Below are positions 62,701 through 64,000 of a DNA stretch of 64,000 nt, piece by piece. Position 1 is the stretch's first letter; the number at the start of each line of letters is the position of its first letter. Under the pieces are notes generated by a model. It was not told where the DNA came from, made no database searches, and was given only the letters and a program-made list of their open reading frames with translations. The DNA comes from Bugula neritina (Eukaryota; Bryozoa; Gymnolaemata; Cheilostomatida; Bugulidae). The position numbers and the translations under genes were made by a program. The DNA is taken from positions 15,809,133 to 15,873,132 of the forward strand of contig OZ037769.1 in NCBI GenBank assembly GCA_964035545.1. Direction: 5' to 3'.

Positions 62701-62762
62701 GAAATCATGGTGCCTATCAGAATCCCGCCTACCAGGATAGCGTGCAGCAGACCCCAGTCTAG
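6111..62762 (+). CDS. PKD1-like: Polycystin-1-family receptor/channel subunit, 71 coding exons
   Basis: A complete gene model from ATG at 6111 to TAG at 62760-62762. All 71 exons are bounded by GT-AG sites (one GC-AG) and every phase matches the next exon; total 12,594 nt, 4,197 residues, against about 4,300 in human polycystin-1. Approximate order by residue: signal peptide 10-35, WSC 50-155, PKD repeats 190-1700, REJ 1710-2400, GAIN 2400-2790, GPS 2790-2830, TM1 about 2850, PLAT 2895-3010, remaining TM segments with TOP domain 3040-3870, tail to 4197. Polycystin-1 proteins pair with TRPP2-type channels on cilia and act as autocleaved adhesion-GPCR-like receptors. LRR, C-type lectin and LDL-A modules were not seen. 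Exon 49 and the 3' end of exon 2 are the weakest calls; everything else is internally consistent. Confidence 0.93.
8854..9075 (+). mobile_element. tRNA-derived SINE-like element in intron 4
   Basis: A tRNA-like head (GGAGCAGCCGTGGTCTAGAG, then AGATTAGAGCAT as box A) and a perfect box B, GGTTCGAACCC, at 8912-8922. The body contains GGAAGAGCATCC, similar to a segment shared by many animal tRNA SINEs. The 11-bp sequence CTATGAGTATA flanks it at 8843-8853 and 9076-9086, fitting a target-site duplication, although the surroundings are themselves a repeat containing this word. Confidence 0.7.
9083..9185. repeat. ACTATGAGTATAGTAGGTAG tandem repeat
   Basis: Degenerate copies of ACTATGAGTATAGTAGTA continue on both sides of the SINE (from about 8790). 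The SINE therefore seems to have inserted into a pre-existing array. Confidence 0.75.
9642..16227 (+). CDS. Exons 5-14: first part of the PKD-repeat ectodomain
   Basis: Exons 9642-9815, 10771-10943, 11182-11328, 11655-11947, 12309-12481, 12812-12966, 14220-14310, 14950-15209, 15422-15669 and 16076-16227 encode residues about 192-813. They form PKD (Ig-like beta-sandwich) repeats. The recurring C-terminal strands are visible as AYTFASLGIHTVLVNFSNTF, TGAYTLACEVWNDAD, YPDVYTISVLARIGSS and THTVRLVASNPISSYEVNC, the usual 'y..pG.Y.V.v.v.N...s' pattern. N-glycosylation sequons are frequent. PKD repeats extend under force in vertebrate polycystin-1. Exon phases vary, so single repeats are not simple cassettes. 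The exon 7 acceptor is AAG rather than CAG. Exon 14 ends inside a 45-bp tandem array. Confidence 0.85.
9820..10262. repeat. 31-bp AT-rich minisatellite, about 14 copies
   Basis: Units contain TATATTCTACTAGATATAAT, with variants GGTATATATGA, GGTGTATATAA and AGTATATATAA. It fills the 5' part of intron 5, directly after the donor. Confidence 0.9.
10957..11052. repeat. (ACTC)n tetranucleotide microsatellite
   Basis: About 23 near-perfect units in intron 6, starting just after the exon 6 donor. A second (ACTC)n array sits in intron 22. Confidence 0.95.
12995..13770. repeat. Composite GAGTGTAGAGTATAGACTATA minisatellite
   Basis: About 775 bp of 7-mers GAGTGTA, GAGTATA, GACTATA and GACTGTA in shifting order, with higher-order units of about 49-63 bp. 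It lies in intron 10. Reading frames on either strand through it (TLYTLHS-type repeats) are low-complexity artefacts. Confidence 0.9.
16208..16455. repeat. 45-bp splice-donor array at the end of exon 14
   Basis: About 5.5 units containing CTCTCTCCCACCTCAG/GT followed by TTCTACAGTATATACATA. Donor copies fall at 16228, 16273, 16318, 16363, 16408 and 16453 (GTAGGT, GTAGGT, GTGTGT, GTGTGT, GTAGGT, GTGTCT), exactly 45 nt apart. The frame stays open through all copies (LSPTSGRFYSIYIQL per unit). Confidence 0.95.
16693..20501 (+). CDS. Exons 15-22: middle PKD-repeat ectodomain
   Basis: Exons 16693-16848, 17226-17329, 17576-17811, 18150-18264, 18494-18613, 18868-19046, 20040-20162 and 20346-20501 encode residues about 814-1210. 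PKD signatures include TYSLRVVVTNHWGSREADC in exon 19 and VNYGDGSSELYTADY in exon 20. The latter matches the family's 'W.FGDG' strand-turn, the clearest single PKD marker in this gene. Exon 18 carries the preceding FAYFTWYLDGQKLGY strand. Exon 21 ends in TACAG/GTAATA, which is copied several times downstream. Confidence 0.85.
16850..17222. repeat. 28-bp minisatellite filling intron 15
   Basis: About 13 units containing TTGACTGTAATATACTGCAT. It spans nearly the whole 377-bp intron; the last truncated unit (ACTGTATAG) supplies the acceptor AG of exon 16. Confidence 0.9.
17350..17570. repeat. Degenerate TATACTGTATAAC repeat in intron 16
   Basis: About 13-bp units (CTATACTGTATAA, CTATACTTTATTA, CTGTCTATACACT), diverging toward the exon 17 acceptor. 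Confidence 0.7.
19085..19305. repeat. GACAGGTGAGTGTGACAGAT repeat in intron 20
   Basis: Degenerate 10- and 20-bp units, many containing AG/GTGAGT, a near-ideal donor word, about ten times. They begin about 40 bp downstream of the real donor but are not a copy of the exon 20 end. Confidence 0.8.
20150..20297. repeat. 22-bp splice-donor array at the end of exon 21
   Basis: About 6 units of GTAATACCTACACTGTGTAC plus AG. The first junction TGTGTACAG/GTAATA is the exon 21 donor; later copies repeat it at 22-bp steps. The unit is not a multiple of three, so distal donors would shift frame. Confidence 0.9.
20861..20978. repeat. (CTCA)n tetranucleotide microsatellite
   Basis: About 28 units in intron 22, ending 20 bp before the exon 23 acceptor. 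Confidence 0.95.
20998..25022 (+). CDS. Exons 23-30: last PKD repeats and start of REJ
   Basis: Exons 20998-21228, 21409-21548, 22130-22290, 22658-22892, 23425-23689, 24015-24143, 24434-24565 and 24821-25022 encode residues about 1211-1708. PKD-type strands include GRYNITMSVAVGNEVEAAS (exon 25), REAGFNVFVKATSAG (exon 26) and RIYNLTCVANNGINEMSH (exon 30). After the last PKD strand, exon 30 continues with NQTCFVSLDIRPKTTKL and a Cys near its end, where the REJ region begins. The exon 29 acceptor is placed at 24434 (CACATAG/CATGCG), since the nearer GGTCAG would open onto a stop. Exons 24 and 27 each have an acceptor copied in tandem upstream. Confidence 0.85.
21318..21410. repeat. 30-bp splice-acceptor array before exon 24
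   Basis: Three copies of ATTGAGAGTTATCTACTCACAG/GTA. The third AG is the exon 24 acceptor (before 21409). The two upstream AGs at 21348 and about 21378 would put TAG in frame one codon later, so only the last is productive. Confidence 0.85.
22495..22575. repeat. CATGTCTCAGCATGTCTCAA repeat
   Basis: About 8 copies of a 10-bp unit (CATGTCTCAA/CATGTCTCAG) in intron 25. Confidence 0.8.
23165..23430. repeat. 41-bp splice-acceptor array before exon 27
   Basis: About 6-7 units, each containing GTGTTGGTAG/GCGTGGAGTT, the acceptor and first ten coding bases of exon 27 (real acceptor before 23425), followed by GTCTACTTTACTCTAAACTG. Upstream copies differ from the exon after the shared GCGTGGAGTTGT. 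Confidence 0.9.
25045..25472. repeat. 30-bp minisatellite in intron 30
   Basis: About 14 units of GCGTACATAGCTATATGCAGCACTCTGCAG-type sequence, open on both strands because the unit is a multiple of three. Not coding. Confidence 0.9.
25652..33032 (+). CDS. Exons 31-42: REJ domain with Thr-rich insertion
   Basis: Exons 25652-25792, 26664-26751, 27066-27231, 27394-27570, 27950-28197, 28921-29040, 29371-29523, 30185-30329, 30992-31094, 31644-31868, 32269-32407 and 32918-33032 encode residues about 1709-2315. REJ (receptor for egg jelly) landmarks: SKNFQLSWVI, LFLPPRTLAVGNYTATFKV, QLIELDGSDSLDPDCS followed by LEYIWACNVL, VKYSWQLFNLP, LVINPHKLKPLGSYIVE-type sequence (ILVINPHKLKPLGSYI) and a closing VTVDMFGNR-like strand (LVTVDMFGNRRATC). 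Exons 36-38 insert a Thr/Ser-rich, mucin-like stretch plus GGFGGGF. The REJ module links PKD repeats to GAIN in polycystin-1 and sperm suREJ proteins. Confidence 0.88.
25875..26648. repeat. 25-bp minisatellite, about 31 copies, in intron 31
   Basis: Units of ACTGTATGTTACTCTACTAC plus TCACT. All three forward frames are open (YCMLLYYSLLYVT-type repeats) for up to 356 codons; these are artefacts of a stop-free unit. The array ends 13 bp before the exon 32 acceptor region. Confidence 0.95.
26850..27070. repeat. 27-bp splice-acceptor array before exon 33
   Basis: About 8 units of GTGTATAATATACTATACAT plus ACTACAG. The junction ACTACAG/GTGTA is the exon 33 acceptor and its first five coding bases (real site before 27066). 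Upstream acceptors would read TAA in the second codon. Confidence 0.9.
27645..27890. repeat. 29-bp minisatellite in intron 34
   Basis: About 8 units of TGTATGTGACACACGTGACAGGTAAGTAG. Each contains ACAG/GTAAGT, a consensus donor word, so a row of strong cryptic donors follows exon 34 (real donor CTTAA/GTAAGT at 27571). Confidence 0.9.
28222..28790. repeat. 23-bp minisatellite, about 24 copies, in intron 35
   Basis: Units of TGTGAACATAGACTGTGTTC plus TTC. Minus-strand frames (SLCSQKNTVYVHRRTQ-type) are open for up to 274 codons because of the repeat, not because of coding. Confidence 0.95.
29050..29228. repeat. 21-bp minisatellite in intron 36
   Basis: About 8 units of TCTGGTAGTCTTGAGTACGA plus C. 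No coding role is seen. Confidence 0.9.
30005..30170. repeat. 14-bp GGTGTAGATGTCAT repeat in intron 37
   Basis: About 11 units (GGTGTAGATATCAT, GGTGTAGATGTCGT and similar), just upstream of exon 38. Confidence 0.85.
32755..32910. repeat. AT-only ATAATATAATATAAT repeat before exon 42
   Basis: Degenerate units of 5-15 bp composed almost wholly of A and T, ending about 10 bp before the exon 42 acceptor (GTTGTAG at 32911-32917). Confidence 0.85.
33060..33245. repeat. 20-bp C-rich minisatellite in intron 42
   Basis: About 9 units of CCCTTCCCGACACTGTAGCC just after the exon 42 donor, with length variation in the C run. Confidence 0.9.
35838..35975. repeat. 23-bp AGGCAGCAGTAGATATTATA repeat
   Basis: About 5-6 units with AGGCAGCAGTAGATATTATA plus TTA, in intron 42. 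Confidence 0.85.
36270..36365 (-). mobile_element. tRNA-like (SINE-type) sequence, minus strand
   Basis: On the minus strand TAGTGAAATGGTTAGCACG resembles an A box, and GGTTCGATCC is an exact B box 25 bp further on. I could not pair an acceptor stem, anticodon stem and T stem, so a functional tRNA is unlikely. A SINE head or tRNA pseudogene fits better. Limits are approximate. Confidence 0.5.
38662..44428 (+). CDS. Exons 43-52: GAIN domain and GPS autoproteolysis site
   Basis: Exons 38662-38875, 40859-40915, 41195-41425, 41629-41799, 41943-42116, 42521-42672, 43288-43336, 43457-43614, 43730-43904 and 44214-44428 encode residues about 2316-2847. Exon 52 holds a textbook GPS: C2790, W2793, W2800, GC at 2804-2805, then C2818 and C2820 and H2822-M2823/T2824, so cleavage between Met and Thr is predicted. 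GAIN domains self-cleave here and hold the tethered agonist before TM1. Exon 46 uses a GC donor (ATAAAG/GCAAGT); both flanking exons are phase 0 and clearly coding. The 49-nt exon 49 (SCEPDAWIVVQPRDCY) is chosen because it alone converts phase 2 to 0 here; it is the least certain exon. Confidence 0.85.
39555..39825. repeat. GTAGAGTATATAGTATAGACT repeat in intron 43
   Basis: Degenerate 21-24-bp units, similar in composition to the intron 10 array (GAGTATAGACTGTA words). Confidence 0.85.
40082..40378. repeat. 28-bp minisatellite in intron 43
   Basis: About 10.6 units of AGCTACTACACTGTATACAG plus TATACACT. CTGTATACAG is palindromic within the unit. Confidence 0.9.
40510..40620. repeat. CCTGTCACACCTGCTATCT repeat
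   Basis: About 5 degenerate 19-20-bp units in intron 43. No coding exon is supported here although a short frame is open. Confidence 0.7.
42310..42490. repeat. CACCTGTTAGTAGTGTCACC repeat in intron 47
   Basis: About 5 degenerate units of roughly 34 bp (CACCTGxTAGTAGTGTCACCTGGGCCAGATATAG), ending about 30 bp before the exon 48 acceptor. Confidence 0.75.
42960..43262. repeat. ACTATATACTATACTACTAT low-complexity array in intron 48
   Basis: About 300 bp of TA/CTA words with higher-order copies of roughly 75 bp. It opens several artefactual frames and lies just before the short exon 49. Confidence 0.9.
45170..45232. repeat. Duplicated acceptor segment before exon 53
   Basis: GTACTGTAGACTAGAG occurs twice, about 40 bp apart. 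The second GTAG is the exon 53 acceptor (before 45231). Confidence 0.7.
45231..46544 (+). CDS. Exons 53-55: TM1 and PLAT/LH2 domain
   Basis: Exons 45231-45438, 45862-46002 and 46359-46544 encode residues about 2848-3025, all joining in phase 0 after exon 53. TM1 is TVVIVSIIVLTYVVLAVVSY, directly after GPS as in all polycystin-1 proteins. PLAT begins RYIITLETGSEPGSGTTAKV, continues with LHGEIGMSETREL and KVQLWHDNKGGSPGWYVKRV, and closes with YYFLCERWLAVEEQDG. Family features visible are the V.I.T.....GT...V beta strand, the FLL.LPASIGP.WKVQLWHDN..G..P.W...V motif and FLCERWLAV. PLAT lies in the first cytosolic loop and binds lipids and partner proteins in polycystin-1. Confidence 0.93.
45455..45540. 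repeat. 11-bp CTGCTGGTCAC repeat in intron 53
   Basis: About 8 units (GGTCACCTGCT / GGTCACGTGCT) immediately after the exon 53 donor. Confidence 0.85.
46587..46600. promoter_or_regulatory. Perfect-consensus X-box match in intron 55
   Basis: GTTGCC-TA-AGCAAC matches GTNRCC-NN-RGYAAC at every fixed position. Position inside an intron makes function uncertain. Confidence 0.35.
46799..50443 (+). CDS. Exons 56-61: TM2 to TM6 and long cytosolic loop
   Basis: Exons 46799-46969, 47943-48055, 48328-48595, 48788-48923, 49826-50094 and 50179-50443 encode residues about 3026-3432. TM2 is RLTCVFVGLLAHMALCTAYY; TM3 is in exon 57 (VVVSLAVNAMACPLMLALSM). Exons 58-59 form a hydrophilic Gln/Glu-rich loop (HWQSLQQWAQKQWEKRYQKA). 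Exon 60 gives WFRFVAWFLSFACASSCGYC and LWLQSIFVTFLFCNFLIQPF, matching the conserved polycystin-1 'P.W....W.l...' and 'W..s...s...s....QP' pair. Exon 61 adds a basic, charged loop then TM6 (AVLTLLLTLVLIIVF). Exon 59 ends inside a donor-bearing minisatellite and exon 57 starts from an acceptor-bearing one. Confidence 0.9.
46987..47232. repeat. (ACT/AGT)n trinucleotide array in intron 56
   Basis: About 80 triplets of TAC/TAG in mixed order (AGTACTAGTACTAATACTAC). All three frames are open at least in part; not coding. Confidence 0.9.
47640..47942. repeat. 35-bp splice-acceptor array before exon 57
   Basis: About 8.6 units of TATATACCCTACTATACTCT plus ATACTGATGTTACAG. The last ATACTGATGTTACAG is the exon 57 acceptor (before 47943), so each unit carries branch-like CTGAT and acceptor sequence. 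Confidence 0.9.
48608..48621. promoter_or_regulatory. Perfect-consensus X-box match in intron 58
   Basis: GTCACC-AC-GGCAAC fits GTNRCC-NN-RGYAAC, 12 bp after the exon 58 donor. Function unknown. Confidence 0.3.
48885..49805. repeat. About 37-bp splice-donor array at the end of exon 59
   Basis: About 24 units built on ACAGTACTACTACTAGTAGT, then CAGG/GTGAGTGA. The first copy is the 3' end of exon 59 and its donor (48924). Unit length varies because GATACTGA, GACACTGA or GACATA precede the core, and some units end in ATTGAGAG/TGAGT. A distal donor would add GTGAGTGA, giving an in-frame TGA after two codons. Confidence 0.95.
50645..50756. repeat. 27-bp CTGTATCCACTCCTGGCATG repeat before exon 62
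   Basis: Four units; the last is interrupted by the exon 62 acceptor (CTCCTGTTTCAG). The repeated TATCCACTCCTG supplies its polypyrimidine tract. Confidence 0.8.
50757..52043 (+). CDS. Exons 62-64: polycystin extracellular (TOP) domain
   Basis: Exons 50757-50974, 51416-51617 and 51821-52043 encode residues about 3433-3647. The loop between TM6 and TM7 contains NSSFYLNTNIRALL, RMPSWVMGDTCYPPYSAYT and GWVDRQTRAVFIEFTVYNIP. The last matches the diagnostic 'WLD..TRAVFI.F..YN' motif of polycystin and TRPML/TRPP families. In TRPP2 this domain forms the tetrameric lid above the pore, and in polycystin-1/2 complexes it mediates mixed assembly. Exon 64 ends TACAA/GTAAGT inside a small donor array. 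Confidence 0.93.
52041..52150. repeat. 17-bp splice-donor array at the end of exon 64
   Basis: About 6 units of AGTAAGTAACTAGTAGA. The first AA/GTAAGT is the exon 64 donor (52044); later copies repeat AA/GTAAGT or GTAAGTTAC. Confidence 0.85.
52161..60370 (+). CDS. Exons 65-68: last TM segments of the polycystin channel module
   Basis: Exons 52161-52359, 52764-52982, 59902-60123 and 60206-60370 encode residues about 3648-3915. TM7-8: VVLTCELLFIFVYLCQLHFH and ILETLYLLFSMAYIVLYLF. TM9: VFWDRLLRLVLSLLLFILLV, then KILKLFRYVKMFARFGNVYR. Exon 67: YTNVGVALFQSVS, a pore-like FSDYWRGMMTVTAALTGSAS, then YLGGVYLVAVTCTAGGVLYA. Where TRPP2 has an acidic LGD filter, this protein has LTGS with no acid, in keeping with polycystin-1 as a non-canonical pore subunit; the alignment is by eye. 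Exons 66 and 67 are separated by 6.9 kb of one 14-bp minisatellite. Confidence 0.9.
52605..52763. repeat. 20-bp TATTATGTCATATATTACTA repeat before exon 66
   Basis: About 7 units. The exon 66 acceptor (TCATATATTACAG) is a unit with a changed end, so this acceptor seems derived from or absorbed into the array. Confidence 0.85.
52993..59892. repeat. 6.9-kb array of a 14-bp unit filling intron 66
   Basis: About 490 copies of AGTATTATATCTAT, dominated by two forms, CTATAGTATTATAT and CTCTAGTATTATAT, with rarer CTACAG, CTAATA, GTATAG and GTATTGTAT variants. It starts about 11 bp after the exon 66 donor and ends about 10 bp before the exon 67 acceptor. Local variant order is duplicated (for example around 55,845 and 56,155). 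Confidence 0.98.
60898..62762 (+). CDS. Exons 69-71: cytosolic C-terminal tail
   Basis: Exons 60898-61178, 61270-61400 and 62326-62762 (stop TAG at 62760) encode residues about 3916-4197. Exon 69 starts with a heptad-like FALAEMEYQVEELLFKMSAL, in the place of the polycystin-1 tail coiled coil that binds TRPP2. Then come Gly/Ser/acidic linkers, an acidic run SDDDDDSF, two tyrosine/phenylalanine sorting-like motifs (NNPAF and QNPAY, the second a full NPxY) and a C-terminal Gln-Thr-Pro-Val, which fits a class I PDZ ligand (S/T-x-hydrophobic). The PDZ and NPxY roles are inferred from motif only. Confidence 0.88.
61405..61710. repeat. 21-bp minisatellite in intron 70
   Basis: About 14.5 units of GTACTGTGTAGTATGTACAG plus T, starting right after the exon 70 donor. 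Confidence 0.9.
61953..61966. promoter_or_regulatory. Perfect-consensus X-box match in intron 70
   Basis: GTTGCC-AT-AGCAAC matches GTNRCC-NN-RGYAAC exactly and is nearly palindromic. Its position deep in the gene leaves function uncertain. Confidence 0.35.
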
Positions 62763-62828
62763 GGCCAGTAGTTCTCAGTTTAGGCCAACTTCTGTTTATC
62801 GATACACATGTATATTCTAGCGCTGCGT

Positions 62829-63003
62829 ACACCTGGTATTGTATGTGTACACCTAGTATTGTATGTGTACACCTGGTATTGTATGCGTACACCTGGTATT
62901 GTATGTGTACACCTAGTATTGTATGTGTACACCTGGTATTGTATGCGTACACCTAGTATTGTATGTGTACACTTAGTATTGTATGAGTACACTTAGTATT
63001 GTG
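62829..63003. repeat. 20-bp minisatellite in the 3' UTR
   Basis: About 8.7 units of TGTACACCTGGTATTGTATG, with G/A variation at CCTGG/CCTAG and TATG/TGCG, so this one would be retained in mature mRNA. Confidence 0.9.
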
Positions 63004-63404
63004 TTAGAAGTTGACCTTTTTCAGTATAGTTTTGTTTCCATACTACTTATTCACCACTAGCCAGCGTCTTGGCTCTCAGTTGACCTTATTCTATGACGTA
63101 TAATATGAAAGTTGATCTGAATCAAAGTGCTGTTTTATATTTTTAATATTGTGGGTTTTTTTATTTTGAAGTTTAAAGCTTTAAAACTAATCAAATTATC
63201 GTTCTGCATTTTACATTGTTCTATTTACAGCTCCTGTTAATCAAGCATTTTGTGTGCTCTATGCAATTTTTACCATGACTACATATTTTATATTACCATT
63301 TTGTTTCATAATGTTCACTGGTTATCAAAGCACTTGTTATCATATTGATTTTTACCTCTTTGTTATGGTTAGAATATAACAATTGTATTTATGCTAGTAT
63401 AGTT

Positions 63405-63418
63405 TTTATTCTAATAAA
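63405..63418. other. Back-to-back polyadenylation signals
   Basis: Plus-strand AATAAA at 63413-63418 serves the polycystin gene. TTTATT at 63405-63410 is AATAAA on the minus strand and could serve HSBP1, whose stop is about 270 bp upstream in its own direction. They are two bases apart. Confidence 0.5.
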
Positions 63419-63679
63419 ATATTATCAAAGATAGCATCTTATTTTGTGCCTGTGCAATAGAAGCATCATAACAAAAATAAATTTCAAAAAAGTTCAATTA
63501 GTAATAGTTTGAAAAGAAGAAAAATCTATCAATGAATGCTGCTACATACAGTGAAGTGATAAAAATAGTTACACGAGTGAGATTGTCTACTAAGTGAGCT
63601 AATGACGTGGACGGTTACTGTTGGACTGTTAATGGTGGACGGTTAGTTGAGCAGAGTCGAGTGAAGTGCTCAGATGAGT

Positions 63680-63759
63680 CTACTTCTCTTCTACTCCAGC
63701 CTGCGTCATCAAATCAGCAATATTCCTCTCTAAGTCATCAATCCTGTTTCCCATGTCGT
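63680..63759 (-). CDS. HSBP1: Last coding exon of HSBP1 (heat shock factor-binding protein 1), partial
   Basis: On the minus strand an acceptor (CTATACTAG at 63768-63760) is followed by codons for [20 protein letters not shown], then AGVEEK and TAG at 63682-63680. This is almost the same as the C-terminal half of animal HSBP1, whose conserved core is the coiled-coil run [23 protein letters not shown]1 is a 70-80-residue nuclear and cytosolic trimeric coiled coil that binds the HSF1 trimerisation domain and also promotes WASH-complex assembly. The protein ends right after GVEEK, lacking the short tail of the human form. The exon starts in phase 1; upstream exons must lie beyond 64,000. Confidence 0.92.
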
Positions 63760-64000
63760 CTAGTATAGCAATGGTTAAGGACATTCACAGTTCACATTTT
63801 TTTAAAAATACTTCCATCAGGCTGTAAAAACTTAGAAATCATATTATTTTTGGGCAAATTATTTTGATAGAATAGTTTTTTTGCAAGAAAACGCACGTCT
63901 ACACTCCGGTATCACCATCTGATTACTACTTAGGTATTAGCAAAGAAATATACTTAATTATGTAAATTTAATGAAAATTAGGTTTTGTGAGGAAGTAAAG
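63760..64000 (-). other. Intron of HSBP1 reaching the window edge
   Basis: AT-rich sequence with no recognised exon. The earlier HSBP1 exons, which in this family encode the N-terminal coiled-coil half, are not in the window. Confidence 0.6.

Larger units (their letters stand above)
62763..63435 (+). other. 3' untranslated region of the polycystin gene
   Basis: From the stop codon to shortly after the AATAAA at 63413-63418. It includes a 20-bp minisatellite at 62829-63003. The cleavage point is estimated at about 15-20 bp after the signal. Confidence 0.7.

Overview
This is animal nuclear DNA: intron-rich, AT-rich, with GT-AG introns, tRNA-derived SINE-like elements and an exceptional load of intronic minisatellites. 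The families present suggest a metazoan, probably a non-vertebrate (perhaps a lophotrochozoan or similar marine invertebrate), but nothing seen fixes the phylum. Nothing bacterial was found: no operons, CRISPR arrays or insertion sequences.

Layout. (1) About 1-4.59 kb, minus strand: the 5' and middle part of a divergent group-II-chaperonin-like gene resembling the BBS10/BBS12/MKKS group, with a large Ser/Thr-rich insertion. It runs off the left edge. (2) 4.6-6.1 kb: shared upstream region holding a candidate RFX X-box and a 30-bp palindrome. (3) 6.1-63.4 kb, plus strand: one apparently complete polycystin-1-family gene. I traced 71 coding exons with mutually compatible phases. Their lengths sum to 12,594 nt, that is 4,197 residues plus a stop. 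Domain order is signal peptide, WSC, a long PKD-repeat region, REJ, GAIN/GPS, TM1, PLAT, further TM segments with a polycystin extracellular (TOP) domain, and a cytosolic tail. Leucine-rich repeats, C-type lectin and LDL-A modules of vertebrate polycystin-1 were not seen. (4) 63.68-63.76 kb, minus strand: the last coding exon of HSBP1, tail-to-tail with the polycystin gene. Its other exons lie beyond the right edge.

How the genes relate. Polycystin-1 proteins are ciliary or mechanosensory receptor/channel subunits, and BBS chaperonin-like proteins assemble the BBSome that moves cargo into cilia. The head-to-head pair therefore joins two cilium-linked genes across about 1.5 kb with a candidate X-box. 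HSBP1 is an unrelated small trimeric coiled-coil protein.

The most unusual feature is the repeat landscape. Roughly half of the introns contain a tandem array. In at least nine cases the repeat unit contains a copy of a real splice donor or acceptor, giving rows of duplicated splice sites. In two of these (exon 14 of the polycystin gene, and one donor of the chaperonin-like gene) the unit is a multiple of three and stays open, so use of different copies would change protein length without a frameshift. One intron is a 6.9-kb array of a 14-bp unit. All gene models are hand-spliced from sequence and none has transcript support here.
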